In this document: positions 16,660-24,053 of the stretch, one piece after another | Layout: each line of letters starts with the position of its first letter | Numbering within the stretch: the stretch's first letter is position 1 | From: an uncultured Clostridia bacterium | GTDB taxonomy: Bacteria > Bacillota > Clostridia > Christensenellales > Borkfalkiaceae | Reading direction: 5' to 3' | Length of the DNA stretch: 27,908 nt | Assembly (NCBI GenBank): GCA_904501795.1 | Contig: CAJGCK010000009.1 | Coordinates: forward strand, 1-27,908 | Program-made: the position numbers and the translations under genes | Notes under the pieces: model-generated | Told to the model about the DNA's origin: nothing | Databases searched by the model: none | Seen by the model: only the letters and a program-made list of their open reading frames with translations

Positions 16660-18138
16660 TTAGAACGTGGTTGGAACGAAGAAGTAAATTATGAATAATA
16701 CTGCTATGATAATCGTAACAACGTGTAAATCCCAAACGGGTTTTTCTTTGCCTTCTTTCTTGCTTAGAGCGTAAGCGAGTAAGCCGAAGAGATATCCGCA
16801 AACGTCAATAATAACGTAAGATAAGATACCTAAGCCGATACCAGTGGTGATTGAATAACCAAACGGCATCATAGCGATGGTAAGGAAAGCAGGAACGAAA
16901 TCTTTAACGGTATCAACCTTAACGTTCTTAATACCTTTAAGCATTAAGCAACCAACCCAGATAAGAGCAGAAGATGCTGCTGCGCCAGGAATAGATGCGA
17001 ATAAAGGAAGAACGAAAATTGATAACAAGAACAAGCCTGCGGTAACCAAAGCGGTTAAACCAGTTTTACCACCAGCAGAAACGCCTGCACCAGATTCTAC
17101 GAAAGTAGTAACGGTAGAAGTACCAAGTAAAGCACCGGCACAAGTTGCAACTGAGTCAGCAACCATAATTCTATTGTAGTTTACAGGAACTCCGTCTTCA
17201 GTCATAAGACCTGCTGCTTGGCAACAACCAACGCAAGTACCCATAGTGTCGAACATATCTACCATACAGAAAGTGATGGTTACCATTACAAGAGAGATGA
17301 TAGAAACGCCTGCGGGGAAGTTAAATCCTTCGGTAAATGCTGCAAATAACGTTCCACCTTCAGCAGTGCTGAACGAGAAGAAACCTTTGAAGTGTTCCCA
17401 GAAAGCCCAGCTTTTGCCTGACCATTGAGTTACGTTGATTCCAGGAATCATACCAAATAAGGTTGCAACTAAAATACCTATAATAACTGCGCCCTTTATA
17501 TTGAAATGAGCAAGTACTGCAATAACTATAAAGCCAACCAAGCAAACGAGTGCAGGAGCAACGATATCCATATCCCAAGAAGACCAAGCAACCATGCTGA
17601 TAAGGGTGCCGTTACCATAACCAACGATGCCAGCGTTAACTAAACCGATAATAGCGATAAATAAACCGATACCAACGGAAATAGCCTTTCTTACCGATTC
17701 GGGTATTGCTTTGTATATGATTTCTCTGATAGAAGTTCCACTTACTTTGATAACGCTCAAAAGTAAGAAGAGAACGCCAGAAATCAATACTAATAGCATT
17801 GAGTTACCGAACGATAAAGCCGTTCCGATTAAGCCACCGCCAAGTAAACCACCAACCATTGAGTTGAGACCAAGGCCGGGGGCTTGCGCCAAGGGTAGTT
17901 TAGCGTATATTGCCATTAATAGCGTACCGATAAACGCGCCGAGTGCGGTTGCAATAAATACTGATGAATAAAGGTGACCATAAGCGCCACTGTTGAATAA
18001 GTTTAACATCAGTAATGGGTTTAGCGTTAGAATGTAAGCCATTGCAAGGAACGTTACGATACCTGAAATGATTTCAGTTCTAACACTCGTGTTCTTAGCC
18101 GACGGATCGTAGCCTACGGCTTTGAAAAACTTGTTCAT
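16660..18138 (-). CDS. NCS2-family purine (adenine/guanine/hypoxanthine) permease, AzgA/PbuG type
   Basis: This 492-residue inner-membrane protein takes up purine bases with protons. Diagnostic AzgA-branch motifs are ITFLAMAYILTLNP-like sequence in the first span (VTFLAMAYILTLNP, 28-41), LPLAQAPGLGLN (81-92), VDMFDTMGT (293-301) and GTSTVTTFVESGAGVSAGG (339-357), the last two holding the substrate-site residues of span 8 and span 10. The length is normal for the subfamily, with about 14 membrane segments. The start has GGAGG about 9 bases upstream. It is a single-gene unit with its own promoter and terminator. Purine riboswitches often precede such genes; none is visible here. Which purine is preferred cannot be said. 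Confidence 0.92.
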   Translation of the reverse strand: MNKFFKAVGYDPSAKNTSVRTEIISGIVTFLAMAYILTLNPLLMLNLFNSGAYGHLYSSVFIATALGAFIGTLLMAIYAKLPLAQAPGLGLNSMVGGLLGGGLIGTALSFGNSMLLVLISGVLFLLLSVIKVSGTSIREIIYKAIPESVRKAISVGIGLFIAIIGLVNAGIVGYGNGTLISMVAWSSWDMDIVAPALVCLVGFIVIAVLAHFNIKGAVIIGILVATLFGMIPGINVTQWSGKSWAFWEHFKGFFSFSTAEGGTLFAAFTEGFNFPAGVSIISLVMVTITFCMVDMFDTMGTCVGCCQAAGLMTEDGVPVNYNRIMVADSVATCAGALLGTSTVTTFVESGAGVSAGGKTGLTALVTAGLFLLSIFVLPLFASIPGAAASSALIWVGCLMLKGIKNVKVDTVKDFVPAFLTIAMMPFGYSITTGIGLGILSYVIIDVCGYLFGLLAYALSKKEGKEKPVWDLHVVTIIIAVLFIIYFFVPTTF

Positions 18139-18190
18139 TTACATAAACCTCCTAAAAATTTATGCCAAAAAGGCAAAGAATATTGATTTT

Positions 18191-18219
18191 ATTATACCAC
18201 GGTTAAAAAATCTTTGCAA
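18191..18219 (-). promoter_or_regulatory. Promoter of the purine permease gene
   Basis: Minus strand TTGCAA (18219-18214), 17 bases, TATAAT (18196-18191). The ~50-base leader has no room for a purine aptamer. Confidence 0.8.
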
Positions 18220-18245
18220 GGGTTTTAAAAATTTTTGTTAATTTT

Positions 18246-18486
18246 TGTCGAACTTTTTTTAAAATTACAAACCAATTCCACATTTATTGCCTTTTTTAAA
18301 ATTTGAAGTTTTTTTACTTTTTGCGGTTGTTTTCCTATCGTTTACCTTAACAAATATCGCACAAAAAAAGCGGTTGAATTTATGTGCGATTCTTCTATGA
18401 CAAAAACTGAAATTGCTCACTACTGTGGCTTTTATGATTTATCTCATTTAGAAAAGAATATCAAGTCGTTTAACCATAAAAATTAA
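18246..18486 (+). pseudogene. Remnant of an AraC-family transcription regulator (C-terminal HTH)
   Basis: Plus-strand reading gives VYLNKYRTKKAVEF (about 18340-18381), then TKTEIAHYCGFYDLSHLEKN (18400-18459) and a stop at 18484-18486. This closely resembles the second helix-turn-helix of AraC regulators (TEIA..CGF.d.SyF.k.FK). About 70 bases upstream, in another frame, CRTFFKITNQF (from 18246) resembles the preceding SRxFKKITG part of the same domain, followed by a stop. There is no ribosome binding site, start or N-terminal domain, so it is a frameshifted, truncated relic. Its former target is unknown; GH43-like or transporter genes are common partners of such regulators. Confidence 0.6.
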
Positions 18487-18489
18487 TTT

Positions 18490-18574
18490 AACAAAAAAGG
18501 CTAACGGACTGGTGAAATTCCCCTCCAAAAGTTTGTTTAACTTTTGAACTCAACTCACTAACCGTTAGCCTTTT
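18490..18574 (-). terminator. Long branched terminator hairpin of the NhaC gene
   Basis: A 13-bp perfect stem AAAAGGCTAACGG (18495-18507) / CCGTTAGCCTTTT (18562-18574) encloses a 54-base loop with an inner hairpin CAAAAGTT/AACTTTTG. On the minus strand it follows the NhaC stop and ends in TTTTTTGTT. The size of the loop is unusual for a simple terminator. Confidence 0.75.
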
Positions 18575-18590
18575 AATTTTTTATTAAATT

Positions 18591-20429
18591 TTATTCGTTC
18601 GCATTATCCGTTGCGTTTTCGGGGTTTTTTGCTTCTTTTTTCTTTTCGATAAACTTTATAACGAAAACCGCGCCAACGAATAGCGCAAGAGCAACAACCC
18701 ACATTATAATGCAACTTAAAACACTGCCCAAACTTACGCATAAGCCCGCAATTAAATAAGCCACCGCGGAAATACCCGCAACCAAACTTGCATAAGGTAA
18801 TTGGGTATTAACGTGTTCTACGTGGTTACATTGTGCGCCCGCAGAAGCAAGTATCGTGGTATCGGAAATGGGAGATATGTGGTCGCCGAAAACAGCACCG
18901 CCGAGAGTTGCCGAAACGGTTAGTATAGCAAGTGTTCCGCTTCCGCCCAAAATGGTAACGGCAACGGGAACTAGCACGCCGAACGTACCCCAACTCGTAC
19001 CCGTAGCAAACGCAATTGCGCCTGCAAGTATAAAGAATATTGCGGGGAATAAAAATTGTGGGAAAGCGCTGTTCGCCAAGTTGTTTTGAACGAACGCTTG
19101 TGCATCGAGATAACCACCGCGAGCGCCCATTATTCCCGAGATAGACCACGCGAAAGTTAAGATTAGTATTGCAGGAACCATAGCCTTAAACCCGTCTACG
19201 AAACTGCCAGTTATTTCTTTGAACGAAAGAACTTTAGTGCACATATAATAAGCGGAAATAAGTATAAGAGCAACCGTCGAGCCTATCGCAAGCGACATAC
19301 CCGCGTCACAATTAGAAAACGCCTCTATAACGTTTGCCGACTGTGGAACGTAAGTTATACCCGCCGATTGAAGTTCTGCAAATATTGCAACCGTTTCACC
19401 ACCGGTTATAGTGGTTGCGTGGTTAATGAACATTTGAATTTGCGCGCCGTCTATCAAATATCCGCAACTGCCTTCCATAACCGTGCAAGCAGTTACTCCC
19501 GCGTTTTCAAGCGCGCTTATTATATCAGGCGTGTTAACGAGATTTATCACCGTACCGTTAGCGTTGGTTACGTAACTAATTACGCTTGAGCCCGCAAGTT
19601 CAAGTTCTAACGTTTGACCCCAGTTATAGAAATAGCCCGTGTATATCATACCCGCAACACAACATATGATTAAAGTTATTACGGGAATAAGCAAATCACG
19701 AACTTTTCCCTTGCCGTCTTCAACTATCGCGACTTGTTCGCCCGAGTCGTCTTTAACACCACTATGAACGTCGCCCGTTATGTCGGTATATCTTTGATTT
19801 TTCTTCATTTTGCCGAAATCAAATTTGAAGAAGCAAAGCGCAAACACCATAACCACGGTTAACAACGCGTACACGTTGAACGGAATAGTGCTTATAAACA
19901 CCATAAGCCCGTCGCCTTCAAGTTCGCCTGCAACAGCCGCCGCCCAACTTGAAATAGGAGCGATTATACATATCGGCGCCGCAGTAGCGTCTATTATATA
20001 AGATAGTTTAGACCTGCTCACTTTAAACTTATCTGTTACGGGGCGCATAACCGAGCCAACCGTTAAACAGTTAAAGTAGTCGTCCACGAAAATCAAGCAC
20101 CCAAGACCCGCGGTTGCGGCTAAAGCACCGCCCCTTGTCTTAATTTTTTTAGTAGCCCAGTTGCCGTAAGCCCTTGCGCCACCCGATTTTTGCATTAGCA
20201 CTACTAGTATTCCAAGAATAACCAAGAACACTATAATAGGAACGTTTGCCCCCACCTTTTCACTCATAACGTTATACACGGTAAATATCGCGTGAACAGG
20301 ATCACCGCCCGTAAACATTATAGCGCCCACGAATATGCCCAAAAACAACGAAACGTAAACTTGTTTTGTTACTAGGGCAAGTACGATTGCTATTAGCGCG
20401 GGCAAAAACGCCCACAACGTACCTTCCAT
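18591..20429 (-). CDS. NhaC-family Na+/H+ antiporter-type transporter with a large internal insertion
   Basis: The 612-residue membrane protein has the family signatures FVDDYFNCLT (114-123), SKLSYIIDATAAP (140-152), ATGTSWGTFG (about 475-484) and GDHISPISDTT (515-525). Relatives exchange Na+ for H+, or organic acids or amino acids with cations; the exact substrate is uncertain. About 100 residues at ~269-366 form a hydrophilic insertion between two membrane segments, where most relatives have a short loop before FxNCDA; it has no motif that I recognise. The C-terminus is charged (KKKEAKNPENATDNANE). AAGGAG precedes the ATG. It has its own promoter and terminator, although it follows the acetyltransferase gene closely in the same direction. 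Confidence 0.85.
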   Translation of the reverse strand: MEGTLWAFLPALIAIVLALVTKQVYVSLFLGIFVGAIMFTGGDPVHAIFTVYNVMSEKVGANVPIIVFLVILGILVVLMQKSGGARAYGNWATKKIKTRGGALAATAGLGCLIFVDDYFNCLTVGSVMRPVTDKFKVSRSKLSYIIDATAAPICIIAPISSWAAAVAGELEGDGLMVFISTIPFNVYALLTVVMVFALCFFKFDFGKMKKNQRYTDITGDVHSGVKDDSGEQVAIVEDGKGKVRDLLIPVITLIICCVAGMIYTGYFYNWGQTLELELAGSSVISYVTNANGTVINLVNTPDIISALENAGVTACTVMEGSCGYLIDGAQIQMFINHATTITGGETVAIFAELQSAGITYVPQSANVIEAFSNCDAGMSLAIGSTVALILISAYYMCTKVLSFKEITGSFVDGFKAMVPAILILTFAWSISGIMGARGGYLDAQAFVQNNLANSAFPQFLFPAIFFILAGAIAFATGTSWGTFGVLVPVAVTILGGSGTLAILTVSATLGGAVFGDHISPISDTTILASAGAQCNHVEHVNTQLPYASLVAGISAVAYLIAGLCVSLGSVLSCIIMWVVALALFVGAVFVIKFIEKKKEAKNPENATDNANE

Positions 20430-20462
20430 AAAACCTTCTCCTTAGTAAATTTAGTTTTTTTC

Positions 20463-20491
20463 AATATACCACAAGCATCAACCACTGTCAA
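20463..20491 (-). promoter_or_regulatory. Promoter of the NhaC gene
   Basis: Minus strand TTGACA (20491-20486), 17 bases, TATATT (20468-20463), in the 75-base gap after the acetyltransferase gene. Confidence 0.75.
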
Positions 20492-20504
20492 TGCCGTTTT
20501 TCAA

Positions 20505-20945
20505 TTATTCTTCGTATAACATATGCACGTGGGGCTGACCGTCTTCTACGTAATTGCCGTTTGGCAAAACCTTAAACCCCGCGCGCTCGTAAAAAGGAAC
20601 GGCGTATTCTTGCGCGCCTATCTTAACTTTTTTTGCACCGAACTTTTCTTTGGCAACCCTTAAGCCTTCTTTCATAACTATACTGCCCCAACCTTTTCTA
20701 CGCTCGGCGGTTACCACTCTACCTATAGAAACTTCGTCATAACGCTTGCCTTTATCTATAACCCTTAAACACGCAACAACTTTTTCGCCGTCTAACAAGA
20801 AAACGTGATAAGCTTCTTGGTCGTTGTCGTCTAAGTCTAAATACACGCAGTTTTGTTCTACCACAAACACTTCGGCTCTAAGTTTAAGTATTTTGTAAAG
20901 TTCTATATTCGTAAGGTTTGAAAATTTTTTTACTATAACTTGCAT
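20505..20945 (-). CDS. elaA: GNAT acetyltransferase, ElaA family
   Basis: The 146-residue protein has the ElaA signature near the N-terminus (LRAEVFVVEQNCVYLDLDDND region, residues 22-42) and the acetyl-CoA pyrophosphate loop RRKGWGS (about 82-88), with the C-terminal FYERAGFKVL typical of GNAT folds. GNAT enzymes move an acetyl group from acetyl-CoA to an amine; the acceptor for ElaA proteins is not established. The gene starts 21 bases after the stop of the PHP-domain gene, so the two are probably one operon with no obvious metabolic link. The size is normal for the family. Confidence 0.85.
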   Translation of the reverse strand: MQVIVKKFSNLTNIELYKILKLRAEVFVVEQNCVYLDLDDNDQEAYHVFLLDGEKVVACLRVIDKGKRYDEVSIGRVVTAERRKGWGSIVMKEGLRVAKEKFGAKKVKIGAQEYAVPFYERAGFKVLPNGNYVEDGQPHVHMLYEE

Positions 20946-20966
20946 TTTTTTGTCCCAACTTTTTTA

Positions 20967-21785
20967 TTAATCTAGTTCAATCGGGCAAAACTCACCTTTT
21001 GAAAAAATGAACGTGTGTTTAAACCCTATATCCTTTAAATAGCGCTTAGTTTCTTCAAAATAAGCATCAAGCCCCTGCGTCTTATGTGCGTCCGCCGATA
21101 AAATAAGTCTTGCATTTTCTTTTTTTAAAACGGTTAAAAGTTTTTCGCTAGGATATACGCTTGAACGAAGCCCGCGAGCAATCGCGCCTGTGTTTACTTC
21201 AAAAACACACCCCGACTTAACGGCTTTTAGTAAAAATTTTTCGGCAACCTTTTCATACTCGGCGTTACCTAAAAAATAGCGCTCGCCCATCTTTTCGTCG
21301 TATTTAGTTATCAAGTCGAAATGCCCTATTATATCAGGCTTTCTAGCGATAACGTATTTTACAAAATCGTCGTAATATTGTTCGGCAAGGCGTACGGGGT
21401 CACTTTTAAAAACCGAAAGCAATTTTTTAAAGTTCTCTACGCCAGAATCTACCGGATAATATTCACCGTTGACAAAAACGTAGTGGCAAGAGCCTATAAC
21501 GTAATCAAACTTTTCTCTTTGCACGGGAGCAAACGCGTCTTCTTCAACACCTAAGTATATTTCTATTTGGTTTTTGTATTTTTCTTTTAGCCTTTTTATC
21601 TCGGCAATATATCCTTCTGTATCGTGCATACAATAACTTGTATCGAACGGTGTGTAACCGTGCCCCGAAAAACCTATGGACTTAAAACCGTTGTATATTG
21701 CAAAAACAACCGTTTCTTCGGGAGTGTTCTTCCCGTCGCAAAAGTTGGTATGCGTATGAAAATTAGGCGTTTTAATTTTACTCAT
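20967..21785 (-). CDS. PHP-domain phosphatase, histidinol-phosphatase (HisK/HisJ) family
   Basis: The 272-residue protein carries the full set of PHP metal ligands: HTH at 10-12, SGHGYTP (H42), GVEED (E81), SCHYV (H101), IIGHFDL (H155) and SADAH (D232, H234). The layout and length match the monofunctional Bacillus-type histidinol-phosphate phosphatase, the last-but-one step in His synthesis. No other his gene is nearby, so another phosphoester substrate is possible. The start is ATGAGTAAAATTAAAACG with a GGGAGT site upstream. It is the first gene of a two-gene unit with elaA and has a good promoter, back to back with the T-box promoter. Confidence 0.82.
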   Translation of the reverse strand: MSKIKTPNFHTHTNFCDGKNTPEETVVFAIYNGFKSIGFSGHGYTPFDTSYCMHDTEGYIAEIKRLKEKYKNQIEIYLGVEEDAFAPVQREKFDYVIGSCHYVFVNGEYYPVDSGVENFKKLLSVFKSDPVRLAEQYYDDFVKYVIARKPDIIGHFDLITKYDEKMGERYFLGNAEYEKVAEKFLLKAVKSGCVFEVNTGAIARGLRSSVYPSEKLLTVLKKENARLILSADAHKTQGLDAYFEETKRYLKDIGFKHTFIFSKGEFCPIELD

Positions 21786-21817
21786 ACAAAACTACTCCCG
21801 TTTTTATTTACTTCGTT

Positions 21818-21847
21818 ACTATACCATTATCTCACGTATTTTGTCAA
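21818..21847 (-). promoter_or_regulatory. Promoter of the PHP-elaA operon
   Basis: Minus strand TTGACA (21847-21842), 18 bases, TATAGT (21823-21818). Confidence 0.75.
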
Positions 21848-21901
21848 CAAAAAGTCAAAAACGATTAAACTGCTTGATTTTTATAAATTTAAGAAAAGTT
21901 G

Positions 21902-21929
21902 TTGACTTTTTTATCTAAAGTGCTAAAAT
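21902..21929 (+). promoter_or_regulatory. Promoter of the T-box leader and paaK operon
   Basis: TTGACT (21902-21907), 16 bases, TAAAAT (21924-21929), just before the first stem of the T-box. Confidence 0.7.
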
Positions 21930-21940
21930 AATAAAAGAAA

Positions 21941-22197
21941 TGCGTTTGAGCAAAGACAAGTAGATAAATTCTAACCCTTTAGAGAGTTGCCGTAAGGTGC
22001 AAGGCAACGGGTAGGTTTTTTGAATTCACTTTGTAAGCAGTGCGCTGAAAAGTTTTCTTAGTAGGACGCAACGGGAGTTCCCGTTATAGAACTTAGGTAA
22101 TTTATACCTAATAAGGTCGGCGTTGAGCCGATAAATTGAGGTGGTACCACGGGAATAATTATCTCGTCCTCTGTGTTTTTACACAGGGGGATTTTTA
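21941..22197 (+). promoter_or_regulatory. T-box leader, probable tRNA-Phe specificity, controlling paaK
   Basis: All T-box parts are present. Stem I has a base stem CAAAG (21951-21955) / CTTTG (22028-22032 region), an AAGTAG specifier-loop strand (21958-21963) and the distal AGAGAGTTGCCG (from 21981). The 3' side of the specifier loop reads GAA-TTC-AC, giving specifier TTC (22025-22027), the Phe codon, followed by the usual purine. The T-box sequence GAGGTGGTACCACGGG (from 22138) carries the TGGT that pairs with the uncharged tRNA end. A terminator stem CCTCTGTGT (22168-22176) / ACACAGGGG (22181-22189) with T-run follows. Uncharged tRNA-Phe should stabilise the antiterminator and turn on the operon. 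The class call is firm; the amino acid is a strong inference. Confidence 0.93.
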
Positions 22198-22247
22198 TTA
22201 TTATGTCCTTAATGCTAATAAAAAACGAAAAATACGGAGAAACTAAA

Positions 22248-23555
22248 ATGTCGCAAAACTATTACCAAAAAAACGTTGAAACCATGCCCGTTGAAGAAAT
22301 GAAAAAACTTCAGTCGGAAAAACTAGTTAAACAAGTCAAACACGTTTACGAAAACGTTGAATATTATCGTAATCTTATGGATAAAAAAGGCGTTAAACCC
22401 GAAGATATTAAGGGAATTGAAGATTTACATAAACTTCCCTTTTTAACCAAAGCCGATTTGAGAGACGCTTACCCCTACGGCCTTTTAGCAAAACCGATAG
22501 AAGACTGCGTTCGTATTCAATCTACTTCTGGAACTACGGGGCGTAGAGTAGTTGCTTTTTATACCCAAAACGATATTAATCTTTGGGAAGACTGTTGCGC
22601 ACGCGCAATCGTTGCCGCAGGCGGAACTAATAAAGACGTTTGTCAAGTTGCTTACGGTTACGGACTTTTCACGGGTGGCCCCGGTCTTAACGGTGGCTCG
22701 CACAAGGTTGGGTGTCTAACCCTGCCTATGTCTTCAGGCAATACCGAACGCCAAATTCAATTTATGATGGATTTAAGCGCGAGCATAATTTGTTGTACCC
22801 CGTCTTACGCGGCGTATATCGGCGAAACGCTTAAAGAAAAGGGATATAAACCCGAAGATATTCCGCTAAAAGCAGGTATTTTCGGTGCAGAGCCGTGGAC
22901 GGAAGAAATGCGTAGAAAAATAGAAGAAACGCTTGGCATTAAAGCGTACGATATTTACGGACTTACGGAGACTTCGGGTCCCGGTGTTGCGTTCGAGTGT
23001 AGCGAACAAACGGGTATGCATATAAACGAAGACCACTTCCTTGCCGAGATTATAGACCCCGAAACTGGCGAAGTTCTTCCCGAAGGCGAAAAGGGTGAAC
23101 TAGTATTCACTTCCCTTGATAAAGAAGCCTTCCCCTTGCTACGTTACCGTACCCGTGATATTTGCGTTCTATCCCGTAAAAAATGTTCTTGCGGAAGAAC
23201 GCTTATTAAGATGGCTAAGCCGATGGGCAGAACGGACGATATGCTTATTATCCGTGGCGTTAACGTGTTCCCCAGCCAAATAGAAACGGTACTTATAAAC
23301 GAAGGCTATCAACCCAACTATCAAATAGTAATTGATAGAGTTAACAACAACGACACGTTCGACGTTAACGTAGAAATGACCCCCGAACAGTTTACCGATA
23401 TAGTTAGCGAAGTTCTTGCAAAAGAAAAAGCGCTTGCAAACGCTATGAAAACTATGCTTGGAATCAACCCCGCAGTTCACTTGGTTGCGCCTAAAACAAT
23501 CGCTCGAAGCGAAGGCAAAGCAGTGCGCGTCGTTGACAAGCGTAAACTAATATAA
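22248..23555 (+). CDS. paaK: Phenylacetate-CoA ligase
   Basis: The enzyme joins phenylacetate (or a similar aryl acid) to CoA using ATP via an acyl-adenylate in the cytoplasm. The 435-residue protein is the normal PaaK length. Motifs are the P-loop STSGTTGRR (92-100), YGLTET (237-242), RTRD (301-304) and the hinge/catalytic region GRTDDMLIIRG (327-337). A cluster KCSCGRTL (312-319) resembles the Cys motif of many anaerobic PaaK enzymes. A longer frame opens at 22173 but lies inside the T-box terminator, so the start is set at the ATG at 22248, preceded by GGAGAAAC. It is followed 18 bases later by an ACT-domain gene, a common pairing. A Phe-type T-box controls it, which suggests use in Phe salvage. 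Confidence 0.92.
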   Translation: MSQNYYQKNVETMPVEEMKKLQSEKLVKQVKHVYENVEYYRNLMDKKGVKPEDIKGIEDLHKLPFLTKADLRDAYPYGLLAKPIEDCVRIQSTSGTTGRRVVAFYTQNDINLWEDCCARAIVAAGGTNKDVCQVAYGYGLFTGGPGLNGGSHKVGCLTLPMSSGNTERQIQFMMDLSASIICCTPSYAAYIGETLKEKGYKPEDIPLKAGIFGAEPWTEEMRRKIEETLGIKAYDIYGLTETSGPGVAFECSEQTGMHINEDHFLAEIIDPETGEVLPEGEKGELVFTSLDKEAFPLLRYRTRDICVLSRKKCSCGRTLIKMAKPMGRTDDMLIIRGVNVFPSQIETVLINEGYQPNYQIVIDRVNNNDTFDVNVEMTPEQFTDIVSEVLAKEKALANAMKTMLGINPAVHLVAPKTIARSEGKAVRVVDKRKLI

Positions 23556-23573
23556 TATAAGGAGAAAAAGACT

Positions 23574-24005
23574 ATGGCTATAAAACAATTAACCGTTTTT
23601 GTTCAAAACAGTAAAGGGTCTATCGTTTCGGTAACGAACGCTCTTTCTAAAAACCATATAAATATACGCGCGCTATCAATTGCTGAAACTAACGAGTTTG
23701 GAATTTTGCGTCTTATCGTTAACGACACCGAAAACGCAAAAAACATTTTGCAAAAAGACGGATATCTTCTTAAAACGATAGACGTAGTTGGCGTTAAAAT
23801 CGGTGATACGCCGGGTGAACTAACTTCTGCCCTTGCAGTCTTAGATAAAGAAAACATAAACGTTGAATATCTTTACGCGTTTATGGCTCGTACCGAAAAA
23901 CACGCCTACGTCGTACTCAGAGTTGAAAACAATAACCACGCTGAAACGGCTCTCTTAAGCGCGGGATTTAAGTTGGTTTCCCAAGAAGATATTGATAAAC
24001 TTTAA
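23574..24005 (+). CDS. Tandem ACT-domain protein, partner of phenylacetate-CoA ligase
   Basis: The 143-residue protein is two ACT domains in a row: residues ~1-68 (QLTVFVQNSKGSIVSVTNAL with a following NIRALSI) and ~69-143 (VVGVKIGDTPGELTSALAVL, then NVEYLYAF). ACT domains bind amino acids and report them to a partner enzyme. Stand-alone double-ACT proteins are regularly found next to paaK in anaerobes and are presumed to sense an aromatic amino acid. A GGAGAAAAAG site precedes the ATG. It is the second and last gene of the T-box operon and is closed by a strong terminator. Direct binding of Phe is inference. Confidence 0.88.
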   Translation: MAIKQLTVFVQNSKGSIVSVTNALSKNHINIRALSIAETNEFGILRLIVNDTENAKNILQKDGYLLKTIDVVGVKIGDTPGELTSALAVLDKENINVEYLYAFMARTEKHAYVVLRVENNNHAETALLSAGFKLVSQEDIDKL

Positions 24006-24017
24006 TAAAAACACACT

Positions 24018-24049
24018 AAAAACCCCTCAACACTCGTTGAGGGGTTTTT
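24018..24049. terminator. Bidirectional terminator between converging genes
   Basis: AAAAACCCCTCAA (24018-24030), loop CACTCG, TTGAGGGGTTTTT (24037-24049). It serves the ACT gene on the plus strand and, 5 bases beyond its stop, the acyl-CoA synthetase gene on the minus strand. Confidence 0.93.
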
Positions 24050-24053
24050 GTTT

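Noticed and set aside
18139..18260. Purine riboswitch expected upstream of the purine permease
   Set aside because: The transcribed leader is only about 50 bases and lacks the aptamer core.
18508..18527. GGTGAAATTCCCC resembles a piece of the cobalamin riboswitch
   Set aside because: No other part of the aptamer is nearby and it lies in a terminator loop after a stop codon.
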